Shown in pieces: positions 26,165 to 35,084 of a stretch of 48,877 nucleotides of DNA. Source of the DNA: Wohlfahrtiimonas larvae_A. GTDB taxonomy: Bacteria > Pseudomonadota > Gammaproteobacteria > Cardiobacteriales > Wohlfahrtiimonadaceae. The notes under the pieces are model-generated. The model was given only the letters and a program-made list of their open reading frames with translations, was not told the origin of the DNA and made no database searches. The position numbers were made by a program, and so were the translations under genes. The DNA is taken from assembly GCA_040394195.1 (NCBI GenBank), contig JBEBSR010000015.1, forward strand, positions 1 to 48,877, given 5' to 3'. The first letter of the stretch is position 1, and the number at the start of each line of letters is the position of its first letter.

Positions 26165-26916
26165 GCCTAATTCAGTTACATGATTTAACAATTGGCTATC
26201 GTGGGCAAATGATCGCTGAAAAACTAAATTTAACCTTTAAATCTCACGAAGTAACATGTTTATTGGGTGCGAATGGCTGTGGTAAAACCACATTACTCAA
26301 AACTATTTTGGGCGTATTACCAAAAATTTCAGGTGAAATATCCATCAATCGCAAGCCACAGAATAAATGGCAACGCCATGAACTATCACAATTTTTAGGT
26401 TATGTACCACAAGCCCACAATCATGTTTTTCCATTCACTGTAGAAGCAGTTGTGCTAATGGGTAGAACAGCCCATTTAGATTGGTATTCATCCCCAAAAG
26501 CACAAGATAAAGCCATTGCTCATGAATGTATTCAACAATTGGGCATTAAACATTTAATTCATAAGCCCTATACACAATTAAGTGGCGGACAACAACAATT
26601 AGTATTGATTGCTAGAGCTTTAGCACAAGATCCATCATTTCTAATCATGGATGAACCCACAGCAAGTTTAGATTTTGGCAATCAAATGCGTGTACTTGAA
26701 CAAATCGAAAAACTCAAATCCCAAGGCTTATCCATATTGATGACAACACATCAACCTGAGCATGCGATGCAAATAGCGGATCGCGTTATCTTATTAGATC
26801 ACGGCAATATCATTGCAGATGGTTCACCAAAAGAGTGCTTAACCTTAAAAAACTTAGCACAAATCTATGCACTCGATGAATCAGTCATCGCTAAAAACTT
26901 ACCATTTATTTTTTAA
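26161..26916 (+). CDS. ABC transporter ATP-binding protein (FecE/MolC type)
   Basis: A 251-residue ATPase with Walker A GANGCGKTT near residue 35, Q-loop in GYVPQAHN, signature LSGGQQQLVLIARAL, Walker B FLIMDEPTASLDFG and the switch histidine in MTTHQPEHAM. It powers the FecCD-type permease encoded immediately upstream. Its start overlaps the permease stop (ATGA at 26161-26164). A methyltransferase gene follows after 15 bases, indicating continuation of the operon. Confidence 0.92.
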   Translation: MSLIQLHDLTIGYRGQMIAEKLNLTFKSHEVTCLLGANGCGKTTLLKTILGVLPKISGEISINRKPQNKWQRHELSQFLGYVPQAHNHVFPFTVEAVVLMGRTAHLDWYSSPKAQDKAIAHECIQQLGIKHLIHKPYTQLSGGQQQLVLIARALAQDPSFLIMDEPTASLDFGNQMRVLEQIEKLKSQGLSILMTTHQPEHAMQIADRVILLDHGNIIADGSPKECLTLKNLAQIYALDESVIAKNLPFIF

Positions 26917-26931
26917 TCTTAGAGGAATGAC

Positions 26932-27753
26932 ATGATGTCTAATTCTAAAACCATTTTTGATATTGATTTCGCAGAACTCTATCGAAACCATGTAGCACAA
27001 GCAATTCGCCAACCTAAAACATCTGATGATTGGGATAAAAAAGCCCACAATATGAAATCTGGCGGAGGCTGTGCAAGTGCATCTTATATTCAAGATTTCA
27101 CATCTCGTATGGATTTAACGAATGCCAGCACATTATTGGATGTTGGCTGTGGCGGTGGCACGATTGGCTTAGCGTTAGCATCAGGTTTAGAAAAAGTTTA
27201 TGAATTAGATTACAGCCCAAAAATGCTAGAAGTTGTCAAAGAACGTGCTGCAGAACAAAACATTGAAAACTATGAATGCATTTTAAAATCATGGGATGAC
27301 AATTGGGATGATGTACCTGAATGCGATATTTGCGTATCTTCCCGCTCTTCCATGGTGAACGACATTGAATCAGCTTTAACTAAACTCAATAGCAAAGCTA
27401 AAAAAGCTGTCTATATGACAATGACAGTGGATAAAGACTTTATCAGCCGAGAGATTTTACGTGCCATTGGCCGTGATGATATTGGCTTCCCAACTTATAT
27501 TTACGCCATGAATCTGCTTTATCAGCAAGGTTATCGTGTTTCTGTGGATTTTTTAGAAACACAAAACTGTTCAAGCAAAATGCTTACATTAGATGAACCT
27601 AGCTTCATCGAAGCTGTGCAATGGTCGATTGGTACATTGAATGAAGAAGAGATTGATTGTTTAGTTCATTACTACCAAAAAAACCAATCCAAACTTTATT
27701 CAGCACAACCTATGCAACGCGCATGGGCCTTTATTCACTGGAAAACTCATTAA
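26932..27753 (+). CDS. Class I SAM-dependent methyltransferase in the metal-uptake operon
   Basis: A 273-residue Rossmann-fold methyltransferase. The SAM-binding motif I is LLDVGCGGGTIGLALA near residue 64, followed by an acidic strand end (YELDYSPKML) and the motif near CDICVSSRSSMVND. The N-terminal about 50 residues (DFAELYRNHVAQAIR..DDWDKKAHNM) precede the catalytic fold and resemble methyltransferases I associate with FecCD-type metal transporters. Substrate unknown: it might modify a metal chelator, or the link may be indirect. AGAGGA lies upstream of the ATG; two consecutive ATG codons are present. It lies between the ATPase and the TonB receptor with gaps of 15 and 16 bases, so all five genes form one operon. 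Confidence 0.82.
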   Translation: MMSNSKTIFDIDFAELYRNHVAQAIRQPKTSDDWDKKAHNMKSGGGCASASYIQDFTSRMDLTNASTLLDVGCGGGTIGLALASGLEKVYELDYSPKMLEVVKERAAEQNIENYECILKSWDDNWDDVPECDICVSSRSSMVNDIESALTKLNSKAKKAVYMTMTVDKDFISREILRAIGRDDIGFPTYIYAMNLLYQQGYRVSVDFLETQNCSSKMLTLDEPSFIEAVQWSIGTLNEEEIDCLVHYYQKNQSKLYSAQPMQRAWAFIHWKTH

Positions 27754-27769
27754 TTTGGGAATGTCTAAT

Positions 27770-29932
27770 ATGATTCAACCATCATCTTTATTTAAAATGA
27801 GTAAAATTGTTGCTGCATTATTACTCTACTCTTCTGTTGTGTATGCCGATGTAGTTGTACAACAAACTGAAGAAACTACTGCAAAAACAGAGAAAAACAG
27901 TAACGTATTCACATTGGGCACTGTTGTAGTTTCAGCATCAATGCCACAGACATCTGAGTTATTTGAATCTTATATCAACAAAGAAACCATTGATCTTTTA
28001 GAAGCAAAAGATGTAGGTGAAGCATTACAGTATACGCCTGGCGTGTTTTATGATTCACCGATTGCTTCTGGTAACTCTGGACGATTTGAATCTGGTGTAA
28101 CAGTGCGTGGTTATGGCTTACGTTATGTACCAATTTATGTAGATGGCATTCCTGTTTATATTCCCTACGATGGTTATTCGGATATGGGGCGCTTCTCAAC
28201 AGCTGATATTTCATCTATTCAAGTGGCTAAAGGCTATAGTTCAGTAATGTATGGCCACAATACAATGGGCGGTGCTGTTAACATTGTGACAATGAAACCT
28301 CGTTCTAAATTCGACTTTTCTGGTGTGATTGGCGGTGGCTCAGGCAATACACAAGAAACCAGTGTTAACGTTGGGACATTACAAGAAAATTGGTATTTAC
28401 AAGCAGGTTTTTCTGATCGTACACGCAAGTACACACGTTTAGCAGAGAAATTTGAAGGCATCGATGCTGAAGGTCAAACTGTGAATTCAGATAAATACCT
28501 TTACAATGTTAAAGATCGCCGTGCGAACGTTAAAGTTGGTTGGACACCGAATGCAACAGATGAATATGTATTGAGCTATTCCAAGCAAGAAGCAAAAAAA
28601 TATCCTGGTCATAAAGGACAAAAAGGCTTCATCCCAACCACTTGGAAATGGCCAAAATGGGATCGTGAAACGATTTCGTTTGTATCAACCACTTGGTTAA
28701 TGGATGATAAAATTTATATCAAACCTCGTATTTATTATGATACTTATAAAAATACATTAACTGGCTGGCGCGGTGATCCTAAAGGCAGCCATTATGATGA
28801 CAAAGCATTTGGTGCATCGGTAGAAGTTGGTACAACAGTTATTAGCAATCATTTAGTTAAAATGATGTTGAGTTATAAAGATGAAACTCATAAATCATTT
28901 GATACATTCCCGAATTCAGCATTGCACATGCCTGATTCCGACTCTAAAGCAACGCAGAAGTTCTACTCGATTGCTCTAGAAGATACGATCACATTCAATG
29001 AACAATGGGAAGCACAGTTAGGGATTGTCTATACTAAACGCACAGCTTCAGCAAGTGACATTGGCATTAATACTCAACATTTGTTGAGTGCTTACCCAGC
29101 AGCTAATTCAATGTTAGCGCCTTCTTATAATTCTACAGATTTCCAAGCAGCTCTATTTTATAAGCCAACTGATCTAGATACTTTCCGTTTCACAATTGGT
29201 AAAAAAACTCGTTTCCCAAGTTTTAAAGAATCTTATTCTAACTATGCAGGTGGATCAGAGAAAAAATGCCCGAAAGGACAAACTGGCTGTAAAGCAGGTG
29301 AATTTGTGCCGAGCATTACTTTGCAAAACCCTGGTTTAAAACCTGAAAGTGCATTGAATATCGAATTAGGTTATAACGGCACACCAATCGATGGCTTAAC
29401 AATGGATGCTGCATTATTCTATAGCCAATCCAAAGATGCAATTGATCGTAGTGACTTTGATTTCAATAGCTTCCCTAGTTATGCAATTCGCCAATCCATT
29501 AACTTACCTGGTAAAGTTGAGCGTAAAGGAATTGAATTAGGTTTGGATTATGAGTTAAGCCCATATTTGCAATTAGGCGCAGGCTATACTTATTTGGATA
29601 TTAAAAATAAAGATCATAAAGAAATTAAGATCAAAGATATGCCAAAACACTTTGGTTATCTCTATGCATCCATCAAACCTGTAGATTGGATCGCAATTAC
29701 ACCATCAATGACTGGTAGAAGCAGTAGTTATGCAAACATGGAAGGCACAGAGAAAAACAGAGCTTATCAAATCTATGATTTAAAAGTCAGCGTAATGCCA
29801 CCACAATGGAAAGGTGTAACATTCAATGCTGGCATTGATAATATCTTCAATAAAAACTACGCATCATTTAATAACGACTATTCATCACCAGGTCGTTCAT
29901 TCTATGCAAACATGCGCATTGATTTTTATTAA
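27770..29932 (+). CDS. TonB-dependent outer-membrane receptor
   Basis: About 720 residues. A signal peptide ending VVYADV is followed by a TonB-box-like TVVVSA, the plug domain (DVGEALQYTPGVFYDSP, VTVRGYGLRYVPIYVDGIPVYIPYDGYSDMGRF, YGHNTMGGAVNIVTMKP) and a 22-strand barrel ending with the outer-membrane signature SPGRSFYANMRIDFY, terminal aromatic included. It would import a ligand across the outer membrane with TonB/ExbBD energy for the ABC system encoded upstream. The extracellular segment KKCPKGQTGCKAGEF adds a likely disulfide loop. Three in-frame starts occur; ATG 27770 has GGGA nine bases upstream, while ATG 27761 touches it. The gene ends the operon at a strong terminator. Confidence 0.92.
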   Translation: MIQPSSLFKMSKIVAALLLYSSVVYADVVVQQTEETTAKTEKNSNVFTLGTVVVSASMPQTSELFESYINKETIDLLEAKDVGEALQYTPGVFYDSPIASGNSGRFESGVTVRGYGLRYVPIYVDGIPVYIPYDGYSDMGRFSTADISSIQVAKGYSSVMYGHNTMGGAVNIVTMKPRSKFDFSGVIGGGSGNTQETSVNVGTLQENWYLQAGFSDRTRKYTRLAEKFEGIDAEGQTVNSDKYLYNVKDRRANVKVGWTPNATDEYVLSYSKQEAKKYPGHKGQKGFIPTTWKWPKWDRETISFVSTTWLMDDKIYIKPRIYYDTYKNTLTGWRGDPKGSHYDDKAFGASVEVGTTVISNHLVKMMLSYKDETHKSFDTFPNSALHMPDSDSKATQKFYSIALEDTITFNEQWEAQLGIVYTKRTASASDIGINTQHLLSAYPAANSMLAPSYNSTDFQAALFYKPTDLDTFRFTIGKKTRFPSFKESYSNYAGGSEKKCPKGQTGCKAGEFVPSITLQNPGLKPESALNIELGYNGTPIDGLTMDAALFYSQSKDAIDRSDFDFNSFPSYAIRQSINLPGKVERKGIELGLDYELSPYLQLGAGYTYLDIKNKDHKEIKIKDMPKHFGYLYASIKPVDWIAITPSMTGRSSSYANMEGTEKNRAYQIYDLKVSVMPPQWKGVTFNAGIDNIFNKNYASFNNDYSSPGRSFYANMRIDFY

Positions 29933-29953
29933 TTACATAAAAACTTGAGATGC

Positions 29954-29985
29954 AAGAAAGCCAGCAATGCTGGCTTTCTTTTTGA
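29954..29985 (+). terminator. Terminator of the metal-uptake operon
   Basis: AGAAAGCCAGC-AAT-GCTGGCTTTCT forms an eleven-base-pair stem (29955-29979) followed by TTTTTG. Located about 20 bases after the receptor stop. Confidence 0.93.
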
Positions 29986-30009
29986 TTTGAGACTCAATGA
30001 TTATATGAT

Positions 30010-30036
30010 TTATCCCTTCCTTCGGAAGGGATAATT
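30010..30036. terminator. Second hairpin between converging receptor and DcuC genes
   Basis: TATCCCTTCC-TTCG-GAAGGGATA has a nine-base stem with a UUCG loop in the plus direction, followed by ATTTTATT. It could be a backup terminator for the plus-strand operon; in the minus direction, where the DcuC-type gene ends at 30058, the T-tract is poor. Confidence 0.6.
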
Positions 30037-30057
30037 TTATTAAGCAAATTTTTGAGT

Positions 30058-31467
30058 TTATAAAGGCGCGGTTGGAACTAAAATCTCTGTTGCAATGATC
30101 ACTGCCAACATTCCCACAATCATTGGCACAGCTGTTCTTTTCACCACTTCAAACGGTGAAATATTCGCCATACCTGATGTTGCAACCACAACACCAGAAA
30201 CTGGTGACATTGTGCGCCCGATGTTAGATGCTTGGAGCATTGGAATCACTAAATATGCAGGGTTAATCCCCATTTCTGATGCAACTTTTGGAATGAACTC
30301 CACAAATGCATAAAATGGTGCATTACCAGAACCTGTTGCAATGGCTGCGAGCATTGTGACTAATACTAAAACAATCATCATGATTAAAGCTCCACCACCT
30401 GCTGATTCTGCCAATTCAATTAAGCCTGATGTAAAGCCCACAACTTTTAAACCTTCCGCAAATACACCAGCTGCAACTAATAACATCACAACTGTGACAA
30501 ATGCATCACCCATACTTTTATAAGCGCAATTTAAGCCTTCGAATACTTTCTGTGCATCGAATGAACGAATAAACTCAATCACTGCTGTAATAAATAAACA
30601 GATGATCAAAACTGTAATAATATTTAAATTTGGAATCAATTGATCACTGAATGGTAATGTCCATTTACCAGAGAAAACCAATACACCAATAATGGGCAAG
30701 AATGGCAGAATTGCGTATGCAGATGGTGCATTAGTTTTAATCTCATTCACATCTAAACGTTCACAAACACTATTCTCTTTTCGGTCTAAATAACGCTGCC
30801 AAAAGAAATGTGTGATTGCAATGGCAATGATCGCGATAATCGAAACTGGCAGTGTTTTATAAAATGCAAAATTAATCAGTAAATCACCGCCCATACCAGA
30901 TTTCTCAGCTGCCAAAATGACATCACCTGACGTTGGTGACAAAATCAATGCCGCTGGGGATGCACAAATTGCTGTGGCAGCGCCTCGGCTAATGCCGACA
31001 TTTACCATCAATGGGAACAGTGTCCCCATCAATAAAACGCCTAATCCTGTTGCGGAAGACACAGCAAATGACATTAAACATGCAATAAAATAACCTGCAA
31101 TCATCAAGATATATGGTGATTTAATGTATGTTAATGGTTTAGACACGATTTTTACTACAACATCATTCGCACCAATATGATTCATGTAGGATGCAAATCC
31201 GCATAAAATCATGATCATCATACCTAAATCAGCAGCACGACTGGATAATAAACTTTTTGTGAATTCAAAAATATCTAGAACTTCAATGCCTGTTGATTGA
31301 TCAGGTATTATATCTCTACCTAAAAATAAACTGATGATCAAAAGTGTAAATCCACCCAGCATTAATACGCCTGTTGCTGAGTAACCTTTAATAATATATC
31401 GCCCTACCATTATGGCGACGATTGTACCGATCAATAGATCGATCACATACATCGGAATGCCTAACAT
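30058..31467 (-). CDS. dcuC: DcuC-family C4-dicarboxylate transporter
   Basis: A 469-residue inner-membrane carrier with about a dozen hydrophobic segments, matching DcuC (E. coli 461) in length and in motifs: ATAICASPAALILSPTSGDVI, ATGSGNAPFYAFVEFIP and SNIGRTMSPVSGVVVATSGM. DcuC acts mainly in succinate efflux and fumarate/succinate exchange during anaerobic growth, which fits with the formate dehydrogenase in this window. The ATG has GGAG nine bases upstream. It is preceded by a 230-base AT-rich spacer in which I see no convincing FNR or CRP site. Substrate specificity within the family is inferred. Confidence 0.9.
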   Translation of the reverse strand: MLGIPMYVIDLLIGTIVAIMVGRYIIKGYSATGVLMLGGFTLLIISLFLGRDIIPDQSTGIEVLDIFEFTKSLLSSRAADLGMMIMILCGFASYMNHIGANDVVVKIVSKPLTYIKSPYILMIAGYFIACLMSFAVSSATGLGVLLMGTLFPLMVNVGISRGAATAICASPAALILSPTSGDVILAAEKSGMGGDLLINFAFYKTLPVSIIAIIAIAITHFFWQRYLDRKENSVCERLDVNEIKTNAPSAYAILPFLPIIGVLVFSGKWTLPFSDQLIPNLNIITVLIICLFITAVIEFIRSFDAQKVFEGLNCAYKSMGDAFVTVVMLLVAAGVFAEGLKVVGFTSGLIELAESAGGGALIMMIVLVLVTMLAAIATGSGNAPFYAFVEFIPKVASEMGINPAYLVIPMLQASNIGRTMSPVSGVVVATSGMANISPFEVVKRTAVPMIVGMLAVIIATEILVPTAPL

Positions 31468-31664
31468 TTTTTATCTCCGTCGATTTTGAAACTGCATTAG
31501 TAAATTTGTATCCCACATAACCGTAGAATACTGGCCTTATGAATTTTCTCTAAGCATTACAATTACATTTCTTAACGCACATCAACTAATTGTTCATTTA
31601 TTCTTTGTCAGCTCTTAAATATTATTAAATTTATTATTTTCATATTATATATTAAACCCAATAA

Positions 31665-31687
31665 AACACGCCTCGAAAGGCGTTTAA
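31665..31687 (-). terminator. Terminator of the MFS transporter gene
   Basis: On the minus strand ACGCCT-TTCG-AGGCGT forms a six-base stem with a UUCG-like loop, followed by GTTTTATT. It lies 14 bases after the MFS stop at 31701. Confidence 0.8.
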
Positions 31688-31700
31688 ATAGTTTTAATTT

Positions 31701-32864
31701 TTATTCCCATCCTGTTTTCTTTCTCAATGCATATGGCAACAACGATAATAGTCCTAAAAATGCTAAAGCCGCACCGATCCATATAGTCGAAAGGTAACCA
31801 AAGCCTGCTGTAATTGCTAATCCACCTAAATATGAACCACCACCTAAACCAATATTAATGACAGATGTATGAACTGCGTTTACCATTGGGCCTGGATGTG
31901 CAACACTGACAATACGAGCCATCATCGCAGGATTCATCGGCACACCAGATAATCCAATGAATATAATGAATAAAATGGTTAGCCAAGCAAATTCTGCAAA
32001 CATCGCCATACTCATTAAAGAAACTGTCAATACTGAAAGTCCAATTAACATAACCTGCAAACTATATTTATAGGCAAAACGAGCGGTAATAATATTGCCA
32101 ATCACATTAGCAACGCCATAAAGCATTAAGATGAATGGAATTACTTTGACATCCATTTGTGTAACATACGTTAAAATTGGAACTAAATAGCTAAATGCGG
32201 CAAAACTTGCACCTAAAATTAAACAGCTTGTTAAACATGCTTTCCAATACGCTGACTTTTTAAATGCATCCATTTCATTAATAGTATTTTCAGGCTCTAT
32301 GCTCTTATTGATTTTTAAATCTGGTAGCATAAAAAACAAAGCGATTAAGCAGAGAAATACCATAATCGAAACGATTCCAAAGCTGACTCTCCAACCGAAA
32401 TATTCATTCACAATAGTGGCAAATGGTACGCCAAAAACATTAGAGATCATGAATCCACCAATCACAACCGCTGCTGCACTTGGAATTTTTTCTCGAGTAA
32501 CAATCGACATACTAGTGGCTAAAGCTAAACTCAAACAACCCGCACATAAAATACCAATGACAACTCTGATTACTATCAAAATTTCATGGCTATTGATCAA
32601 AGCACTGATGCCTTGAATAACAGCATAAAGTAATAATAATATTAATAAAGTTGGGCGATATGGTGCTTTAAATTTCAAAAAGAAATATGTTAGAACTGGG
32701 CCACCTAGCATCACACCAAATGCAAAATATGAAATTAAATGCCCAACCTGCCCGATTGATATATTAAAACTGTCAGATAATGATGACATCATTCCTGCAA
32801 TCATTAATTCTGATGTGCCAATTGAAAAAATGGCAAGACCTAAAACATAAACTACTATTGGCAT
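31701..32864 (-). CDS. MFS transporter of the DHA1 (AraJ/YdhP-like) group
   Basis: A 387-residue twelve-helix major facilitator. The first helices carry VLGLAIFSIGTSELMIAGMM, the motif typical of the AraJ/YdhP/NepI efflux group, and VVIRVVIGILCAGCLSLALA. These transporters export sugars, nucleosides, arabinose-like compounds or drugs; the substrate here cannot be told. ATG with AAGGA seven bases upstream. It stands alone, with a 418-base gene-free region upstream and a terminator downstream. The neighbouring genes give no clue. Confidence 0.87.
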   Translation of the reverse strand: MPIVVYVLGLAIFSIGTSELMIAGMMSSLSDSFNISIGQVGHLISYFAFGVMLGGPVLTYFFLKFKAPYRPTLLILLLLYAVIQGISALINSHEILIVIRVVIGILCAGCLSLALATSMSIVTREKIPSAAAVVIGGFMISNVFGVPFATIVNEYFGWRVSFGIVSIMVFLCLIALFFMLPDLKINKSIEPENTINEMDAFKKSAYWKACLTSCLILGASFAAFSYLVPILTYVTQMDVKVIPFILMLYGVANVIGNIITARFAYKYSLQVMLIGLSVLTVSLMSMAMFAEFAWLTILFIIFIGLSGVPMNPAMMARIVSVAHPGPMVNAVHTSVINIGLGGGSYLGGLAITAGFGYLSTIWIGAALAFLGLLSLLPYALRKKTGWE

Positions 32865-33282
32865 ATTTGTTCCTTTATAGACAAACGTTAATACGAACTA
32901 AATGACCGCATTACCAATGCAATAGCTTTTAACTGTTCATTCTTTATTTTAGCTATAATTTATTTATTAATAATCACACAGGGCTAAGCCTGCATATATG
33001 CTAGATTTTATTCGTTATTATGTGAACGATTAAATAGTAATACGATATTTAGTGGCAAACAGAAATACAATACAGTTGCTAACTGCCAAGTTAGGTAACC
33101 ATAAAATATTTGTTTGTGAACTATCACTGTTGAATGTACATCAACAGTATTGCATCCCAAATTGATGATTAATATCAGTTAGTAAGCATATATTTACACT
33201 TGTGAAAGATATCACGATCGTGCAACACGGCAGATAATAGCTACTATTACTCTTTAGGTCAAATACTATTTAATTTTTCAGA
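32865..33282. other. 418-base gene-free region with several inverted repeats
   Basis: No convincing reading frame on either strand. It contains GCATT-ACC-AATGC (32908-32920), a perfect TATAAT on the plus strand (32954-32959, weak -35), an imperfect repeat around CTAAC/GTTAG (33075-33099), CTGTTGA-N7-TCAACAG (33127-33147) and the ten-base palindrome CACGATCGTG (33213-33222). The part nearest 32864 must hold the MFS promoter. The remainder is unexplained and could contain regulatory sites or a small RNA. Confidence 0.4.
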
Positions 33283-34026
33283 TTACCAATGATGATCGCT
33301 GATAATTTTCTTCAAGCGCTTTAAACATTCACTGTTTAAATCTCGTACATGGTTAGGAATTAATTTCACCTCATCGCGCAATGCGAATGCTCTTTCTTTA
33401 GCTTTATCCAATTCATTTAACTGGACTAATGCTTCTACATAACTCACTTTAGCTTCATAACCTCGATAATAAACCACTAAAGCATCAAACTCTTCAATTG
33501 CCCTTTGTGTATTACCTTGTGCTGCCAAAGATTTAGCATAAAATAGATGCCCTTCACTGGAATCGTAATCTGGATTTGTTGCTCTCAATTCATCCAATGT
33601 TTGAATCGTAACTTGTGGTTGATCTAAGAAAAAATAGCATTTTGCAATTTGTAATAATAATTCAGGATCATTGGCATATAAGCCCACTTGAATCTTTTGA
33701 TAAAGCGTCAAAGCATCTTGATAACGATGCGCTGCAAAATATGCATCCGCTAAATATTTTTGATTCATAAAAGTTGGGGCTGTTCTCACTTCATTTTCAG
33801 CAGAATTGATATCAGCATTCGGGTTCACTAAACCTTTAATATTTTTATTAATTTTATGCCCACGACGTGAATCCATTAAGCCAGGCAAAATCACCACCAC
33901 AAAATATGCAATCGGCCCAAGCATTGGTGCAATGATTACAATCAAAACCCAATAACGCTCTTGCCCTGTTTTCATAATGTGAATAATGCAGGCTAATGTG
34001 ATTAAAATACTTAAAAAATATGGCAT
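33283..34026 (-). CDS. Membrane-anchored TPR protein
   Basis: A 247-residue protein. Residues about 1-50 form two membrane helices in a PLDc_N-like arrangement (RYWVLIVIIAPMLGPIAYFVVVILPG), followed by a short basic linker and a cytosolic series of tetratricopeptide repeats (about residues 80-220: YLADAYFAAHRYQDALTLYQ, LLLQIAKCYFFLDQ, HLFYAKSLAAQGNTQRAIEEF). TPR arrays bind other proteins; no partner is evident. A TTG five codons upstream is in frame, but ATG 34026 has GGGAG eight bases before it. Single gene, converging with nothing on its 3' side except the gene-free region. Confidence 0.78.
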   Translation of the reverse strand: MPYFLSILITLACIIHIMKTGQERYWVLIVIIAPMLGPIAYFVVVILPGLMDSRRGHKINKNIKGLVNPNADINSAENEVRTAPTFMNQKYLADAYFAAHRYQDALTLYQKIQVGLYANDPELLLQIAKCYFFLDQPQVTIQTLDELRATNPDYDSSEGHLFYAKSLAAQGNTQRAIEEFDALVVYYRGYEAKVSYVEALVQLNELDKAKERAFALRDEVKLIPNHVRDLNSECLKRLKKIISDHHW

Positions 34027-34142
34027 AAACTCAGCTCCCAAGATGATGGCATATCATAGCAAAAACATGCATATTTGTAATGCGTGCCTTCTCTCAGCCT
34101 TTATCTTATAATCACCGTTTATCATTTGAAAATATTCTCTAC

Positions 34143-35084
34143 ATGGACAAACCATTTAATACAATCAAAGAAGCCACGACTGAATTGGCCGCTGTTCTCA
34201 TTGCGGTGACAGATTCTGAAGCCAAAGTTCTCACAGTTGAACATGGCACTTCTTTGCCAAATGGTCCATTGAATCCCATTCATCGATCGCTACAAGCTGG
34301 CGTTCGCCAGTGGGTTGAAACACAAACTCAACAATCATTGGGTTATGTAGAACAGTTGTATACATTGGTCGATACTAATCGTAAAACAGCTTCTGGCCAT
34401 TATCTTATTTACATTAGCTACTTAGGATTAGTACGAGAAGAAACCAATCATCTAGAATCTCAAGCAACATGGCTCAATTGGTATCAATATTTTCCATGGG
34501 AAGATCATCGCAATGGTCGTCCAAACTTTATTGAGACAGACTTATTACCCATTTTTAAACATTGGATCAATGCTGGCAATACGATTGCAGAACAAAAATC
34601 TCGGGAGCAAAGAGTTAATCTTTGTTGGGGTTTATCATCATTTGTTTGGAATGAAGAATATGTATTGCAGCGTTATGAATTGATGTATGAAGTGGGGATT
34701 TTGCCAGAAAATATGGCACAAAATGTTATCTTGCCTAAAGAATATTGTGGACAATCTATGGTGCATGATCATCGCCGAGTTTTAGCTTCAGCAATGGCAA
34801 GATTGCGTGCCAAAATCAAATATCGCCCTGTAATTTTTGAATTAATGCCACCAACATTCACGTTATTTCAATTACAGCAAAGCATTGAAGCGCTTGGTGG
34901 CATTACATTACATAAACAAAACTTCCGCCGTTTCATCATCCAACAAGATTTAATCGAAGAAACAGGAGAAATGGATCCAACAGGCCCAGGCCGACCTGCT
35001 CGATTATACCAATTCAGAGATGATGTTTTATTAGAGCGATCATTATCAGGCAGTAAACTACCGATTTCCCGCTCATTCAATTAA
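34143..35084 (+). CDS. nadQ: NadQ-type (COG4111) transcriptional regulator of NAD synthesis
   Basis: A 313-residue protein with a Nudix-like N-terminal domain (ELAAVLIAVTDSEAKVLTVEHG, LQAGVRQWVETQTQQSLGYVEQLYT, SYLGLVREE) and a C-terminal winged-helix DNA-binding region (FELMPPTFTLFQLQQSIEALGG, LHKQNFRRFI, GRPARLYQF). This matches the COG4111 family, predicted from comparative genomics to be NadQ, a repressor of de novo NAD synthesis; the Nudix-like part would sense an NAD-related metabolite. It converges with nadA, overlapping by four bases, and two matching palindromes flank nadA and nadC. An upstream ATG (34080) is possible, but a perfect TATAAT at 34107-34112 lies between them and family similarity begins near 34143. 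Confidence 0.8.
   Translation: MDKPFNTIKEATTELAAVLIAVTDSEAKVLTVEHGTSLPNGPLNPIHRSLQAGVRQWVETQTQQSLGYVEQLYTLVDTNRKTASGHYLIYISYLGLVREETNHLESQATWLNWYQYFPWEDHRNGRPNFIETDLLPIFKHWINAGNTIAEQKSREQRVNLCWGLSSFVWNEEYVLQRYELMYEVGILPENMAQNVILPKEYCGQSMVHDHRRVLASAMARLRAKIKYRPVIFELMPPTFTLFQLQQSIEALGGITLHKQNFRRFIIQQDLIEETGEMDPTGPGRPARLYQFRDDVLLERSLSGSKLPISRSFN

Noticed and set aside
24129..29932. Reading the ABC/TonB operon simply as iron-siderophore uptake
   Set aside because: No Fur-box-like GATAATGATAATCATTATC pattern was seen upstream, while a ModE-like palindrome covers the -35; iron cannot be ruled out but is not what the control region suggests.
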